A stretch of DNA of 64,000 nt, taken from contig NC_134829.1 in NCBI RefSeq assembly GCF_004210375.1, positions 26,552,034-26,616,033 on the forward strand, given 5' to 3'. How positions within the stretch are numbered: position 1 is the stretch's first letter; each line of letters starts with the position of its first letter. This document shows positions 1 to 12,400 of this stretch, piece after piece. This DNA comes from Tachypleus tridentatus. Its lineage: Eukaryota; Arthropoda; Merostomata; Xiphosura; Limulidae. Below the pieces are notes generated by a model, which saw only the letters and a list, made by a program, of their open reading frames with translations, was not told the DNA's origin and did no database searches. The position numbers and the translations under genes are program-made.

Positions 1-124
1 CATTATCCAGGTCACAAAAACAAAATTTTAAGGGAATAATGCCCATTATCTGTAATTTTACAACATAAGCAATTAAGAAATACATACTACCCAGGAACAA
101 AATTTGTGTTACATAGTGTTATCT
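1..124 (+). repeat. Arm of a dispersed inverted-repeat element, cut by the window edge
   Basis: This stretch runs from CATTATCCAGGTCACA to ACATAGTGTTAT. It reappears inverted at 8801-8930 with high similarity and in direct orientation, more diverged, at 9154-9284. It is therefore an arm of a dispersed repeat. Together with the inverted copy it brackets the two satellites that lie between 640 and 8774. No coding potential was seen. Confidence 0.7.
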
Positions 125-639
125 AAGTGGCAAAGGTACGACCAGAGGGTGCGCATAATTTTAACCAATTACAGACCAGCTCGTAAAACAATAAACAGCA
201 GTGACCTATCATAGTTAGCGGGTTTGATTTGATTGCCCAACAATTTAAAAATACGTCAATACATTGAGACAGACATCTCAAAGTGGGCGATTTTTTGAAG
301 GAAAAGGAAATAAGTGACGAAACCACACCGTGGCGGTGCTACCGGGGGCTTCCTTGAAATAATTTAGCTGTTTTAACCAAAATTGATGTATTCTGATTAT
401 CTTTGAAGTCGTTTTCACACTTTTTAAATGTGTCCTATATACATATAACGAAATGTATTCGGTGTTATCGCATGCTGATTAGAAAGAAGAAAAACAACAT
501 CAACATCTACTAGTTTCACCTCAATGGTTACAATGTTTTTAATCATCTCATTATACACAGTTATATACAGTACCATTCTCAAATTGATTTTTTTTCCAAA
601 ATCAAGAGAATATTACACACTATATGCGAGTTAACAATC
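125..639. other. Non-genic stretch leading into the 45-bp array
   Basis: No gene, RNA gene or recognisable transposon was seen. The last 40 bases or so contain degenerate versions of the following tandem unit. Confidence 0.5.
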
Positions 640-3169
640 GTTTAACATATTATTAACACTATATCACACTAGGTATAATCAACAACTGTTTAACATCTTA
701 ACATTATATCACACTAGGTATCATCAACAACTGCTTAACATCTTAACATTATATCACACTAGGTATAATCAACAACTGCTTAACATCTTAACATTATATC
801 ACACTAGGTATCATCAACAACTGCTTAACATCTTAACATTATATCACACTAGGTATAATCAACAACTGCTTATCATCTTAACACTATATCACACTAGGTA
901 TCATCAACAACTGCTTATCATCTTATTTACATTATATCACACAAGGTATAATCAACAACTGCTTAACATCTTATTTACATTATATCACACAAGGTATAAT
1001 CAACAACTGTTTAACATCTTAACACTATATCACACTAGGTATCATCAACAACTGCTTATCATCTTATTTACATTATATCACACAAGGTATAATCAACAAC
1101 TGCTTAACATCTTATTTACATTATATCACACAAGGTATAATCAACAACTGTTTAACATCTTATTTACACTATATCACACAAGGTATAATCAACAACTGCT
1201 TATCATCTTATTTACATTATATCACACCAGGTATCATCAACAACTGCTTAACATCTTAACACTATATCACACTAGGTATAATCAACAACTGCTTAACATC
1301 TTAACACTATATCACACCAGGTATCATCAACAACTGTTTAACATCTTAACACTATATCACACTAGGTATAATCAACAACTGTTTAACATCTTAACACTAT
1401 ATCACACTAGGTATCATCAACAACTGCTTATCATCTTATTTACATTATATCACACAAGGTATAATCAACAACTGCTTAACATCTTATTTACATTATATCA
1501 CACCAGGTATCATCAACAACTGCTTAACATCTTAACACTATATCACACTAGGTATAATCAACAACTGCTTAACATCTTAACACTATATCACACCAGGTAT
1601 CATCAACAACTGTTTAACATCTTAACACTATATCACACTAGGTATAATCAACAACTGCTTAACATCTTAACATTATATCACACTAGGTATAATCAACAAC
1701 TGCTTAACATCTTAACACTATATCACACTAGGTATAATCAACAACTGCTTAACATCTTAACACTATATCACACCAGGTATAATCAACAACTGCTTATCAT
1801 CTTAACATTATATCACACTAGGTATAATCAACAACTGCTTATCATCTTAACACTATATCACACTAGGTATAATCAACAACTGCTTAACATCTTAACATTA
1901 TATCACACTAGGTATAATCAACAACTGCTTATCATCTTAACACTATATCACACTAGGTATAATCAACAACTGCTTAACATCTTAACATTATATCACACTA
2001 GGGTATAATCAACAACTGCTTATCATCTTAACATTATATCACACTAGGTATAATCAACAACTGTTTAACATCTTAACATTATATCACACTAGGTATAATC
2101 AACAACTGCTTAACATCTTAACATTATATCACACTAGGTATAATCAACAACTGCTTATCATCTTAACATTATATCACACTAGGTATAATCAACAACTGCT
2201 TATCATCTTAACACTATATCACACTAGGTATAATCAACAACTGCTTAACATCTTAACACTATATCACACTAGGTATAATCAACAACTGCTTAACATCTTA
2301 ACACTATATCACACCAGGTATCATCAACAACTGCTTAACATCTTAACACTATATCACACTAGATATCATCAACAACTGTTTAACATCTTAACACTATATC
2401 ACACCAGGTATGTCATCAACAACTGCTTAACATCTTAAACACTATATCACACTGGGTATAATCAACAACTGCTTAACATCTTGGCACTATATCACACCAG
2501 GTATCATCAACAACTGCTAACATCTTAACACTATATCACACTAGGTATCATAAACAACTGTTTAACATCTTAACACTATATCACACCAGGTATCATCAAC
2601 AACTGCTTAACATCTTAACACTATATCACACTAGGTATCATCAACAACTGTTTAACATCTTAACACTATATCACACCAGGTATCATCAACAACTGCTTAA
2701 CATCTTAACACTATATCACACTAGGTATAATCAACAACTGCTTAACATCTTAACACTATATCACACCAGGTATCATCAACAACTGCTTAACATCTTAACA
2801 CTATATCACACTAGGTATCATCAACAACTGTTTAACATCTTAACACTATATCACACCAGGTATCATCAACAACTGCTTAACATCTTAACACTATATCACA
2901 CTAGGTATCATCAACAACTGTTTAACATCTTAACACTATATCACACAAGGTATCACCAACAACTGCTTAACATCTTAACATTATATCACACAAGGTATCA
3001 CCAACAACTGCTTAACATCTTAACATTATATCACACAAGGTATCACCAACAACTGCTTAACATCTTAACATTATATCACACAAGGTATCATCAACAACTG
3101 CTTAACATCTTAACATTATATCACACAAGGTATCATCAACAACTGCTTAACATCTTAACATTATATCAC
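640..3169. repeat. 45/48-bp minisatellite array, roughly 55 copies
   Basis: The unit is 45 bp and contains the blocks ATATCACACTAGGTAT, CATCAACAACTG and TTAACATCTTAACA. A second length class of 48 bp carries TTATTTACA in place of TTAACA. Sites that vary from unit to unit include CACTAGG/CACCAGG/CACAAGG, TATAATC/TATCATC and TGCTT/TGTTT. The variants cluster: CACAAGG units occur at about 930-1220 and again at the 3' end (2940-3160), as expected from local unequal exchange. There is no open reading frame across the array. Confidence 0.97.
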
Positions 3170-4660
3170 CAAGAACTGAAGTACAGGATAACGTTAACCA
3201 AATTATGAATAAAGACATTTGGAGTTAATTTCTACAGTTCAATATTTTTATGTTGATTTTATATGCATAATGTGGCATCAGAACACGCCGATCTGGTCAG
3301 ATTTGTTCAATTTTCAACATCCTTATTTGGTCTTATTATCACACGTTAAGATAACATACGCTACATGTTTTTGAATAAAACATCCCTAAAGCTGAGTAAA
3401 AAGAAAGGAAAAATTAATACCGTGATCCTTTGTATCGATGTATTCCGTAAAATGGGAATAAATCGATTATATAAAACAGAAGACTGAATTTTTATTAATC
3501 GATGTTGAGATTCATTAAATATTTAATGTAAGTTCTTTATCTGTTGGCGAATTACAGGTGAAATTTCGATCACGATTGCTTGAGCGACCGATTGGTTTCC
3601 GTTTTCCTTTCATTCCATTTTTATTAGTGCTGCTACCTTCCCCATCACTCTATCGCCTGTTTGAGTCATTTCCTGGCAACCACTTGCAATGAGAGCTCTT
3701 TAGGAGACAGAAATATACACTTACAACAGTATCCTAACTGTCCACTTAACTCCGCCTTCCCCTACTCTGGTGTTATCAACATTCCATTCCTACTTCAGAC
3801 CCCTCTCCCTTCTTTCGCGCCCAATGCAGGGGGGAATACGAGGCAGTGAATAATCTCGTGCAGTACTACTGTCTTGGTGCAATAAATAACAAAAAGTATT
3901 CACTTTGAAGTTTTAACACACGAGAAAATGTAACACTAAATCTGTAACGCTCATATGGTATTCCTGAGTGACGTCTATCACGAAATCAGATGATATATAA
4001 GGTACTTCTCACTTGAAGCTGACATATTATTCTAGTTTACAACTGTAAAGTATACGTTTAAAAATGATTTAATTTTACTACCACGTCTGCTATTATGGTA
4101 TTTATTTAAACAGACAATCCAAAAATATTTAAAGAAAGGATAGTTCCTCACAAGTTTACATACTGTGGATCGTACAAAAGGTTTCACGCATCCTGCTATT
4201 GTACAGTAATTCATTACACAAAAGCGATCGGTTTTCGGTGTGTGAAAAACAAAAATAAACATCTTCTACGTTTTTGCGAGGATGGAAAAATACCACGTTT
4301 TCGATAAAGTGGGAAACAGGAGAAGAAAAGTTGTGAAACTCTAACTTAGATCATGCTCTGCGCATGCCCGGACACCTATATCTGCTCCTAATTTTTGAAT
4401 TCCAGTCACATTCCACAAGTAACACGTTTGAATAGAGGTTAAGACTAAAAGACTGTGTCTCCTCTGTATCGTGGTTTGGGGTTTATTTCCTGAAATTACT
4501 TTCCTTTTACGCTAGTTTAAATTAGCTTATGTGTATGTAGGTATGTGAATCTATACCGTTATTACATAAGTTTAAAAACGTTAGCTTTAAGTTTAGTTTA
4601 ATCTTTACCATCGGCGGGTGGAAAGTGCCATTAAAAATGTTTGGAATGCAGGAAATTTAT
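3170..4660. other. Non-genic stretch
   Basis: Only short open frames without recognisable domains occur here (for example 3661-3849 and 4032-4262). I see no splice-supported exon, tRNA or transposon. Confidence 0.5.
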
Positions 4661-4670
4661 TTAAACGTTA

Positions 4671-4950
4671 AATTGTTTGTTTGTTTGTTTTTGGAATTTC
4701 GCGCAAAGCTACTCGAGGGCTATCTGCGCTAGCCGTCTCTAATTTAGCAGTGTAAGACTAGAGGGAAGGCAGCTAGTCATCACCACCCACCGCAAACTCT
4801 TGGGCTACTCTTTTCCCAACGAATAGTGGGATTGACCGTCACATTATAACGTTCCCACAGCTGAAAGGGCGAGCATGTTTGGTGCGATGGGGATTAAAAC
4901 CCGTGACCATCGTGAATCGAACGCCTTAACCCACCTGGCCATGCCGGGCC
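4671..4950 (-). mobile_element. tRNA-derived SINE, family 1 (full length)
   Basis: Read on the minus strand, the element starts with a tRNA-like head (GGCCCGGCATGGCC, box A-like TGGCCAGGTGG, box B region slightly decayed). It continues through a conserved body (CCACTATTCGTTGG, AAGAGTT, GGTGATGACTAGCTGCC, GACGGCTAGCGCAGATAG) and ends TTTGCGCGAAATTCC plus a (CAAA)n-like tail. It is flanked by near-identical 9-bp sequences (TAAACGTTA at 4662-4670, TAAACCTTA at 4951-4959), consistent with a target-site duplication. Confidence 0.93.
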
Positions 4951-5354
4951 TAAACCTTACATAAAAAGGCAACATGCATATCTTAGATACAATAGAATAA
5001 TATTATTTGTATACAATAAAATTTCATTATAATGCTAGAGACATATGCAAAAAATATTTTATTTTTAAAAAGTACCAGAAAGTAAGTAGCATAACAATTC
5101 AGACACATGTCGGAGACACAGACTGTGATATAATAACAAATATATACCGATCAAAGCCTTAAAATCCAGCGGTGTTCAACAGTTTTTTCACAATCGCCAA
5201 CATCGTGGAAAACGTGTTAACATTTTCACTACAGGACAAAAAAAATAACTGTGTTTTTATAGATATAGAGGGGAAGATAAATACACAATAATGTTTTCAG
5301 TTATTTATTGAAAGAAATAATTACATTTATAAAAACACAGGTGTTCGAAGTAAC

Positions 5355-5928
5355 AGGACCCGGCATGGCCAAGCGTGTTAAGGCGTTCGACTTGTAATCC
5401 GAGGGTCGCGGGTTAGGATCCCGGTAACACCAAACATGCTCGCCCTTTCAGCCATGAGGGCGTTATAATGGTACGGTCAATCCAACTATTCGTTGGGAAA
5501 AGAGTAGCCCAAGAGTTGGCGATGGGTGGTGATGACTAGCTGCTTTCCTTCCACTCTTGGCCCGGCATGGCCTAGCGGGTAAGGAGTGCGACTCGTAATC
5601 CGAGGGTCGCGGGTTCGCGCCCGCGTCGCGCTAAACATGCTCGCCCTCCCAGCCGTGGGGGTGTATAATGTGACGGTCAATCCCACTATTCGTTGGTAAA
5701 GAGTAGCCCAAGAGTTGGCGGTGGGTGGTGATGACTAGCTGCCTTCCCTCTAGTCTTACACTGCTAAATTAGGGACGGCTAGCACAGATAGCCCTTGAGT
5801 AGCTTTGTGCGAAATTCCAAAACAAACAAAACAAACAAACCTTCTAGTCTTACATTGCTGAATTAGGGACGGCTAACGCAGATAGCCCTCGAGTAGCTTT
5901 GCGCAAAATTCAAAACAAACAAACAATA
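5355..5928 (+). mobile_element. Family 1 SINE interrupted by a younger SINE
   Basis: The tRNA-like head and body occupy 5355-5558 and the remaining tail 5841-5928. The middle is another SINE. The outer copy has a decayed box B (GGGTTAGGATCCC). GAAGTAA occurs just before and just after the composite (about 5347 and 5929), a likely target-site duplication for the outer insertion. Confidence 0.88.
5559..5840 (+). mobile_element. SINE family 1, subfamily B, nested in an older copy
   Basis: The head differs from the common type: the usual TTCGAATCCC box B is replaced by TTCGCGCCCGCGTCGCGC. The same variant is seen at 36359-36642 and, inverted, at 47303-47573, so it defines a subfamily. Flanking copies of CTTCYASTCTT, part of the host SINE, form an imperfect target-site duplication (about 5548-5558 and 5841-5851). 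Confidence 0.9.
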
Positions 5929-6611
5929 GAAGTAAAGCACCAATTCACCACAAGTTAATCGCCATTTCGCCACATGTGGCGAGTGGGCGACCGTGTTGGA
6001 CATCGCGGCCTTAAACAGGCCAAAGGAAAATAAAATGTGGAAATGAAAGTTATAGCGGGAAAATTACTGAGACGCATTATTCGACTCAGAACAAGCTCGA
6101 TACGCTTACGGAACCATTTTGTTTTACGCTCTAAAAGTCTAAAAGCTGTAAGAAATTGTAGACAAAGCGACAGCAGTGGCACTGAGAGTGAGAAGTGATT
6201 CAGTAGTACAATAGTGCACATTGGCGCTTGTCTCATTGGCTTGTTTCACATTGTACTTAATAAGACCTTTTACACGAATGTAACAATAATCACGCACACT
6301 TTATTGTTTTAAACAGTTACATTAATTGTAAGCTAGTTCTTTATTTACAGTCACGATGTCTATCATAAGCTTAACAAATTGAGGATAAAGAACTGGTTAT
6401 ACAATCACGAACGTAAAATTCCATGTTTTGTACCTGTGCTAATTGGCCTTCCATTAGAGCTCCGTCACTTAGCAACAGAAGGAGCAATAAGAGACAGTGA
6501 TTCACACTATCTGATTGGCTGAGACCTGATTTCGTATCTCTAAATGCTCTTTCTGTGCTACAGCCTACCAATACTGTTAGATGGAAAACAAAAAAAAAGA
6601 GTGTGTGTATA
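5929..6611. other. Unassigned stretch before the 60-bp array
   Basis: Minus-strand open frames occur (5955-6236 and 6371-6571) but they show no domain I recognise, and one is a leucine run. A palindrome-like CCACATGTGG lies near 5971. This could be a decayed transposon, but I cannot name it. Confidence 0.35.
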
Positions 6612-8774
6612 TATTTATATATATATATATATATATCTGAGAAAACGAGTACTGCACGTAGTTAGATCTACATCAAGCTGATCTCAATATATATATATCT
6701 GAGAAAACGAGTACTGCACGTAGTTAGATCTACATCAAACTGATCTCAATATATATATATCTGAGAAAACGAGTACTGCACGTAGTTAGATCTACATCAA
6801 ACTGATCTCAATATATATATATCTGAGAAAACGAGTACTGCACGTACAGTTAGATCTACATCAAGCTGATCTCAATATATATATATCTAAGAAAACGAGT
6901 ACTGCACGTAGTTAGATCTACATCAAGCTGATCTCAATATATATATATCTGAGAAAACGAGTACTGCACGTAGTTAGATCTACATCAAACTGATCTCAAT
7001 ATATATATATCTGAGAAAACGAGTACTGCACGTAGTTAGATCTACATCAAACTGATCTCAATATATATATATCTGAGAAAACGAGTACTGCACGTACAGT
7101 TAGATCTACATCAAGCTGATCTCAATATATATATATCTAAGAAAACGAGTACTGCACGTAGTTAGATCTACATCAAGCTGATCTCAATATATATATATCT
7201 GAGAAAACGAGTACTGCACGTAGTTAGATCTACATCAAGCTGATCTCAATATATATATATCTGAGAAAACGAGTACTGCACGTACAGTTAGATCTACATC
7301 AAGCTGATCTCAATATATATATATCTAAGAAAACGAGTACTGCACGTAGTTAGATCTACATCAAACTGATCTCAATATATATATATCTGAGAAAACGAGT
7401 ACTGCACGTAGTTAGATCTACATCAAGCTGATCTCAATATATATATATATCTGAGAAAACGAGTACTGCACGTAGTTAGATCTACATCAAACTGATCTCA
7501 ATATATATATATATCTGAGAAAACGAGTACTGCACGTAGTTAGATCTACATCAAGCTGATCTCAATATATATATATATCTGAGAAAACGAGTACTGCACG
7601 TAGTTAGATCTACATCAAACTGATCTCAATATATATATATCTGAAAAAACGAGTACTGCACGTAGTTAGATCTACATCAAACTGATCTCAATATATATAT
7701 ATATCTGAGAAAACGAGTACTGCACGTAGTTAGATCTACATCAAACTGATCTCAATATATATATATCTGAAAAAACGAGTACTGCACGTAGTTAGATCTA
7801 CATCAAACTGATCTCAATATATATATATATCTGAGAAAACGAGTACTGCACGTAGTTAGATCTACATCAAGCTGATCTCAATATATATATATATCTGAGA
7901 AAACGAGTACTGCACGTAGTTAGATCTACATCAAACTGATCTCAATATATATATATATCTGAGAAAACGAGTACTGCACGTAGTTAGATCTACATCAAGC
8001 TGATCTCAATATATATATATATCTGAGAAAACGAGTACTGCACGTAGTTAGATCTACATCAAACTGATCTCAATATATATATATATCTGAGAAAACGAGT
8101 ACTGCACGTAGTTAGATCTACATCAAGCTGATCTCAATATATATATATATCTGAGAAAACGAGTACTGCACGTAGTTAGATCTACATCAAACTGATCTCA
8201 ATATATATATATCTGAGAAAACGAGTACTGCACGTAGTTAGATCTACATCAAACTGATCTCAATATATATATATATCTGAGAAAACGAGTACTGCACGTA
8301 GTTAGATCTACATCAAGCTGATCTCAATATATATATATATCTGAGAAAACGAGTACTGCACGTAGTTAGATCTACATCAAACTGATCCCAATATATATAT
8401 ATATCTGAGAAAACGAGTACTGCACGTAGTTAGATCTACATCAAACTGATCCCAATATATATATATATCTGAGAAAACGAGTACTGCACGTAGTTAGATC
8501 TACATCAAGCTGATCTCAATATATATATATATCTGAGAAAACGAGTACTGCACGTAGTTAGATCTACATCAAGCTGATCTCAATATATATATATATCTGA
8601 GAAAACGAGTACTGCACGTAGTTAGATCTACATCAAGCTGATCCCAATATATATATATATCTGAGAAAACGAGTACTGCACGTAGTTAGATCTACATCAA
8701 GCTGATCTCAATATATATATATCTGAGAAAACGAGTACTGCACGTACAGTTAGATCTACATCAAACTGATCTCA
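6612..8774. repeat. 60-bp satellite array with a variable AT-dinucleotide run, about 36 copies
   Basis: Each unit combines an (AT)5-7 run with CTGAGAAAACGAGTACTGCA, CGTAGTTAGATCTACATCAA and RCTGATCTCA. Unit length changes with the AT run (about 60-64 bp). A marker variant with an extra ACA (GTACAGTTAG), followed by CTAAG instead of CTGAG, recurs at about 6845, 7094 and 7283, with a last GTACAGTTAG at 8744. This indicates a higher-order period of three to four units in the 5' part. Every unit carries AGTACT and AGATCT palindromes. Confidence 0.97.
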
Positions 8775-8800
8775 TTGCTAAGCTAGGCGGCTTTCTCAAT

Positions 8801-9284
8801 AATACTATGTAACACAAATTTTGTTCCTGGATAGTATGTGTTATTTCCTAATTGCTTATGTTGTAAAAATACAGAAAGTGGCCATTATTCTCTTCAAACT
8901 TTGCTTTTGTGACCTGGATAATGAAATTTAGAAATTAACCTATTTTCTATGTAAAAACGGATAAATTTGCACATTTTCATTTACATAAGGTCTGAATTAA
9001 ACAACATATGAATCAAGATTTATATGTATTTATACTAGAGTTATACAAAAATGTTTAGAAGTGGGTAGTTTTTCGAGATTTACGACTGTAATGTAAATCA
9101 CTTTTACGTATCAGCCCCCAAATATAGTATCCAATCATGTTTTCGTTATACGTTCCCAGGTCACAAAAGCAAAGTTTGAAGAGAAAAATAGGTCTTTTCC
9201 ATTTACTTTAGGCATAAGCAATTGGAAAATAACACTTTCTGCCCGGAAACAAGAAAAAGTAAAAATTTTGTTACATAGTGTTAT
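8801..9284. mobile_element. Fold-back (long inverted-repeat) element
   Basis: The left arm (8801-8930, starting ACTATGTAACA and ending GTGACCTGG) is the inverse of the right arm (9154-9284, starting CCAGGTCACAAAAGC and ending TTACATAGT). The arms are about 130 bp long and separated by about 220 bp of AT-rich sequence without coding content. The layout fits a non-autonomous fold-back or MITE-like element. No target-site duplication was confirmed. Confidence 0.65.
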
Positions 9285-10980
9285 CGACCTCACTGACCAA
9301 TTAAGAGCTGATATTGTCCAAGATCATGCAGTTTTAGGTTTTTCTATTATCTCTTGTTTCATGAAATCTCTTGGTTATTAAAAAATATACTTTTATTCTT
9401 CGCTTTTTGGAAAGTTTAATACTAAAAACGAATATACTGTTGGTGTTTCTTTTTTTTTTACTGCAAACGTTAGTAGTTTCTGTTGTTCAATTATCTTCTA
9501 GTTTCTACATTATAGAGCCGTTGGAGTAGAGAAGGGATTATTACATAGCTCCTTACCCCATTGCGTAATTCACGTCTAATCTGTCTGCGCAACGCAAGCA
9601 CTCAAGTATCAATAAAATAGTGTTCAGAAATCACATGTTGTTGAAACCTAATAAACGTAAAATAACACTTAAATACTAAATTTATAAGTCGTATTGAATA
9701 ATTGAATATTAAACTTATATAAATGGAATGAGTAAAGGAGGTTTTTAACTATGCGAAAATATTGCAACAGTTGTATTACCCGAACACACACATAAATATA
9801 TAATCATCTCACCTACTTGTCATAGTAAAAAAGGAACCTTATATAGGCGAGAACTGTCGCGTCATCCCACGTGAACGTACGTACCTTGTAAGGTGTTTTC
9901 CTACTTCTTGGAAGAGTAGCGTTGACTTGAGCCATAGCTATATTTTCCATGAGCGGGGAACAAGGCTGTAAGAATGTTCGAGAAACCACCAGTATAGAGA
10001 GACTGATCAACTGTTTATTCTTCAGATTTGGGTTTGAAATAAACAGCTGTAAACATGCTAACAGTCAAACCTACGAAGGTCTGTGACTCCGGGGAGCCTG
10101 TGGAGGTGGCCTTCCCACGCCTGCTGGTCACAAATTCACAAGAAGTCACTCCTTGCTTATGGGAGTGACAGATATGCGCGGTACGCTTCTACAAAAAAAA
10201 CAAAACAACAACAACAAGAACAACAACCGCAAACTTCGTAAATCGAATAAGGAAGCCAATCAAAATACGAGGTCTTGGAACAAAACAAAACTAAATGACA
10301 AATTTATCACATCAGTGTGACGAGAGACCTGTTTGTCGCTATACTTAGAGCTACACAAAAGTCAATAACGGTTAGACCAAATTAGTGAGTATGTTCTAAA
10401 AAGTTTTGCTTTCTCCAGCTGCTTTTAGGAGAGCAAGATAATCGTATATCGATAAATTAACTTATTCAATACCCTATGAAAAAAGCGTTTCAATTGTCTG
10501 TAAAAACCAAACCAATCTCTCGAAAGCAACAAAACTGCACCAGACGCCATAACCAACCGCACTCGTCTGTCACAGCTACACGTCAAATGACGTAAAGCAT
10601 GCGCCACGCGCGGCTTTGACTCCAACCTAAACTACAGGTTTGAACATTTCATTGGAAGTACTGCAGTGACGTTGCGACTGAATAATTTAGTACAATTTAA
10701 ATACATCTACTTAAAGATCCTTTTTAATATAATGTAAAACTGTAAACGTAACGTTATTCAACCAAGTATTCTAACTGCAGCTAAAAACGTGAAGTATGTT
10801 TGTATTTAGATATTAGTTATTTTAGCAATTGGGTATTTATTATAGCAATGATTTAACCAAGCTTTAACACGCTAAATAGTCGATTAACTTTGCTATATTG
10901 GAGCAAAAGTTAAGAGCGCACGATTTTGTATTTATTCGTGAAATAAAACATAAAAACATCTATAAAAATATAACACTTAC
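9285..10980. other. Non-genic stretch
   Basis: No exon, RNA gene or named repeat is recognisable. Short frames at 9813-10010 and 10425-10625 (minus) lack any support. Confidence 0.5.
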
Positions 10981-11004
10981 AAACTGACAGATGATAAGAA
11001 CAAC

Positions 11005-11265
11005 GTCTTGGGTTGAACGTGGCTCAGTTGTCGCTTGTCTTGACTCTAGGTTTATGGCTCGCATATCCCATTGAATCCACTTCGTACTTTCAGGTCGTGG
11101 TTGTTATATAAGAGTGACAGTGGGATCCCACCATTCTGTTTGAGAAAGGTAGCGCAAGAGTTGGCGGTGGGCATTCTTGTCTATCAGTTGAAAATTAGGG
11201 TCAACTATGCGGACGTAGATAAAGTCCTCTTTAGCTGTGGAGCAAAATTTCAAAAGAGCAACAAT
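11005..11265 (+). mobile_element. Old diverged tRNA-derived SINE
   Basis: The stretch contains the signature order of the SINE body: ATATAAGAGTGACAGTGGGA, CAAGAGTTGGCGGTGGG, then a decayed AATTAGGGTCAAC and TTTAGCTGTGGAGCAAAATTTC tail. The head does not match family 1 and resembles the old copy at 15370-15625. The open frame 11071-11382 overlaps it and is best explained by chance. Confidence 0.6.
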
Positions 11266-12069
11266 AAATTACAATATAATACACGTGTTTTGAATAACTC
11301 ACAATTCAAGGATTTAACAACCATTTTTTTTTCTTTTAATCCAAAACAATCTCGAGTACATGATGGTATTTACAAAATGTAATTTGTTTAAGTTCATACA
11401 ACTAAACTACTTCAAACCAGGAACAATGACGATAGTGGAAAAATCAACTTGTTGTACGTATCAGAACTGTTCATCCATAGCGTTTCGGACGAATGCCCTT
11501 ATCCAGTCTTACTCCATGCTCAGAGAAAACCAGTTTCTTGAGAGTGTCTCGTTTTACTAGCTGTTTCAGACAAAGCTAGCTAGACCAACCCGAAGAAAAC
11601 TTTCTAGTTTCATACACGCCTATTTAATATTTCTCTCATGTAATACGTGTTTGTAAGAGGTTTCTCGAGGTGTAAGCAATGTATAATCACCACCGGAGTC
11701 TGGTTAAACAGGTATATTTGGTACAACTTAGTATTTACCTCTATCGACTGGTCTGTGGCATTGTACGTTAAGTGTTGTCTTACACATTGTCATCAGGGCC
11801 AGGATGGCAAAATGACCATGTGTAGTAAGATAACTTTTAGTACATAACACAAGTATATACTTCATGTGTGTATATACACACACATACATATATAATAAAT
11901 ACATCTGTATGAAAACCAGTTACTTTTATACTATTTACTAGCGGTGAAATCCACACATATATCAACGTGTTCATCAGATGTTTTTTTATTATCACTCAAA
12001 GCTATGAAAAATATATATACATAGTCGCTCTTAATTTGGGATTAATTAACTATAGGGAAATTAGCTTGT
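11266..12069. other. Non-genic stretch
   Basis: Short frames (11360-11560, 11647-11847) without recognisable domains, and a CA/TA-rich simple-repeat patch near 11865-11900. Confidence 0.45.
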
Positions 12070-12155
12070 GAACAGCACTCACCGCCAATTCTTGGACTAC
12101 GTTAATCGAATAGTGGAATTTTATTGTCACTTTTGTAACGCCTCACTATCCCAAA
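12070..12155 (-). mobile_element. Old SINE body fragment
   Basis: This is the inverse of the SINE body (CACTCACCGCCAATTCTTGG, AATAGTGGAATTTTATTGTCAC). It lies immediately beside a younger SINE of the same orientation, so the younger one may have inserted next to or into it. Confidence 0.6.
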
Positions 12156-12160
12156 GTACG

Positions 12161-12400
12161 GTTTTGGAATTTCGCGCAAAGCTACACGAAGGCTATCTGC
12201 GCTAACCGTCCCTAAGTTAGCAGTGTAAGACTAGAGGGAAGGCAGCTAGTTATTACCACCCACCGGCAACTCTTGAGCTACTTTTTTACCAACGAATAGT
12301 GGGACTCTCCGTAACATTATAACGCCCCCATCGCTCAAAGGTGCGGCCGGGATTCGAAACTGCGACCCTCAGATTACGAGTCGAGTGCCTTAACAACCTT
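12161..12400 (-). mobile_element. Family 1 SINE, head-truncated
   Basis: Tail and body are well preserved (TTGGAATTTCGCGCAAAGC, CAGTGTAAGACTAGAGGG, ACCAACGAATAGTGGGA). Box B is readable (GGGATTCGAA). The tRNA-like head stops at about the box A position, so the first ~15 bp of the element are missing. Confidence 0.9.

Noticed and set aside
640-3169. CRISPR-like array of regularly spaced repeats
   Set aside because: The whole unit is repeated without unique spacers, and the window is clearly eukaryotic, so this is a minisatellite.
11071-11382. 103-residue plus-strand frame
   Set aside because: It overlaps an old SINE body and has no recognisable domain.
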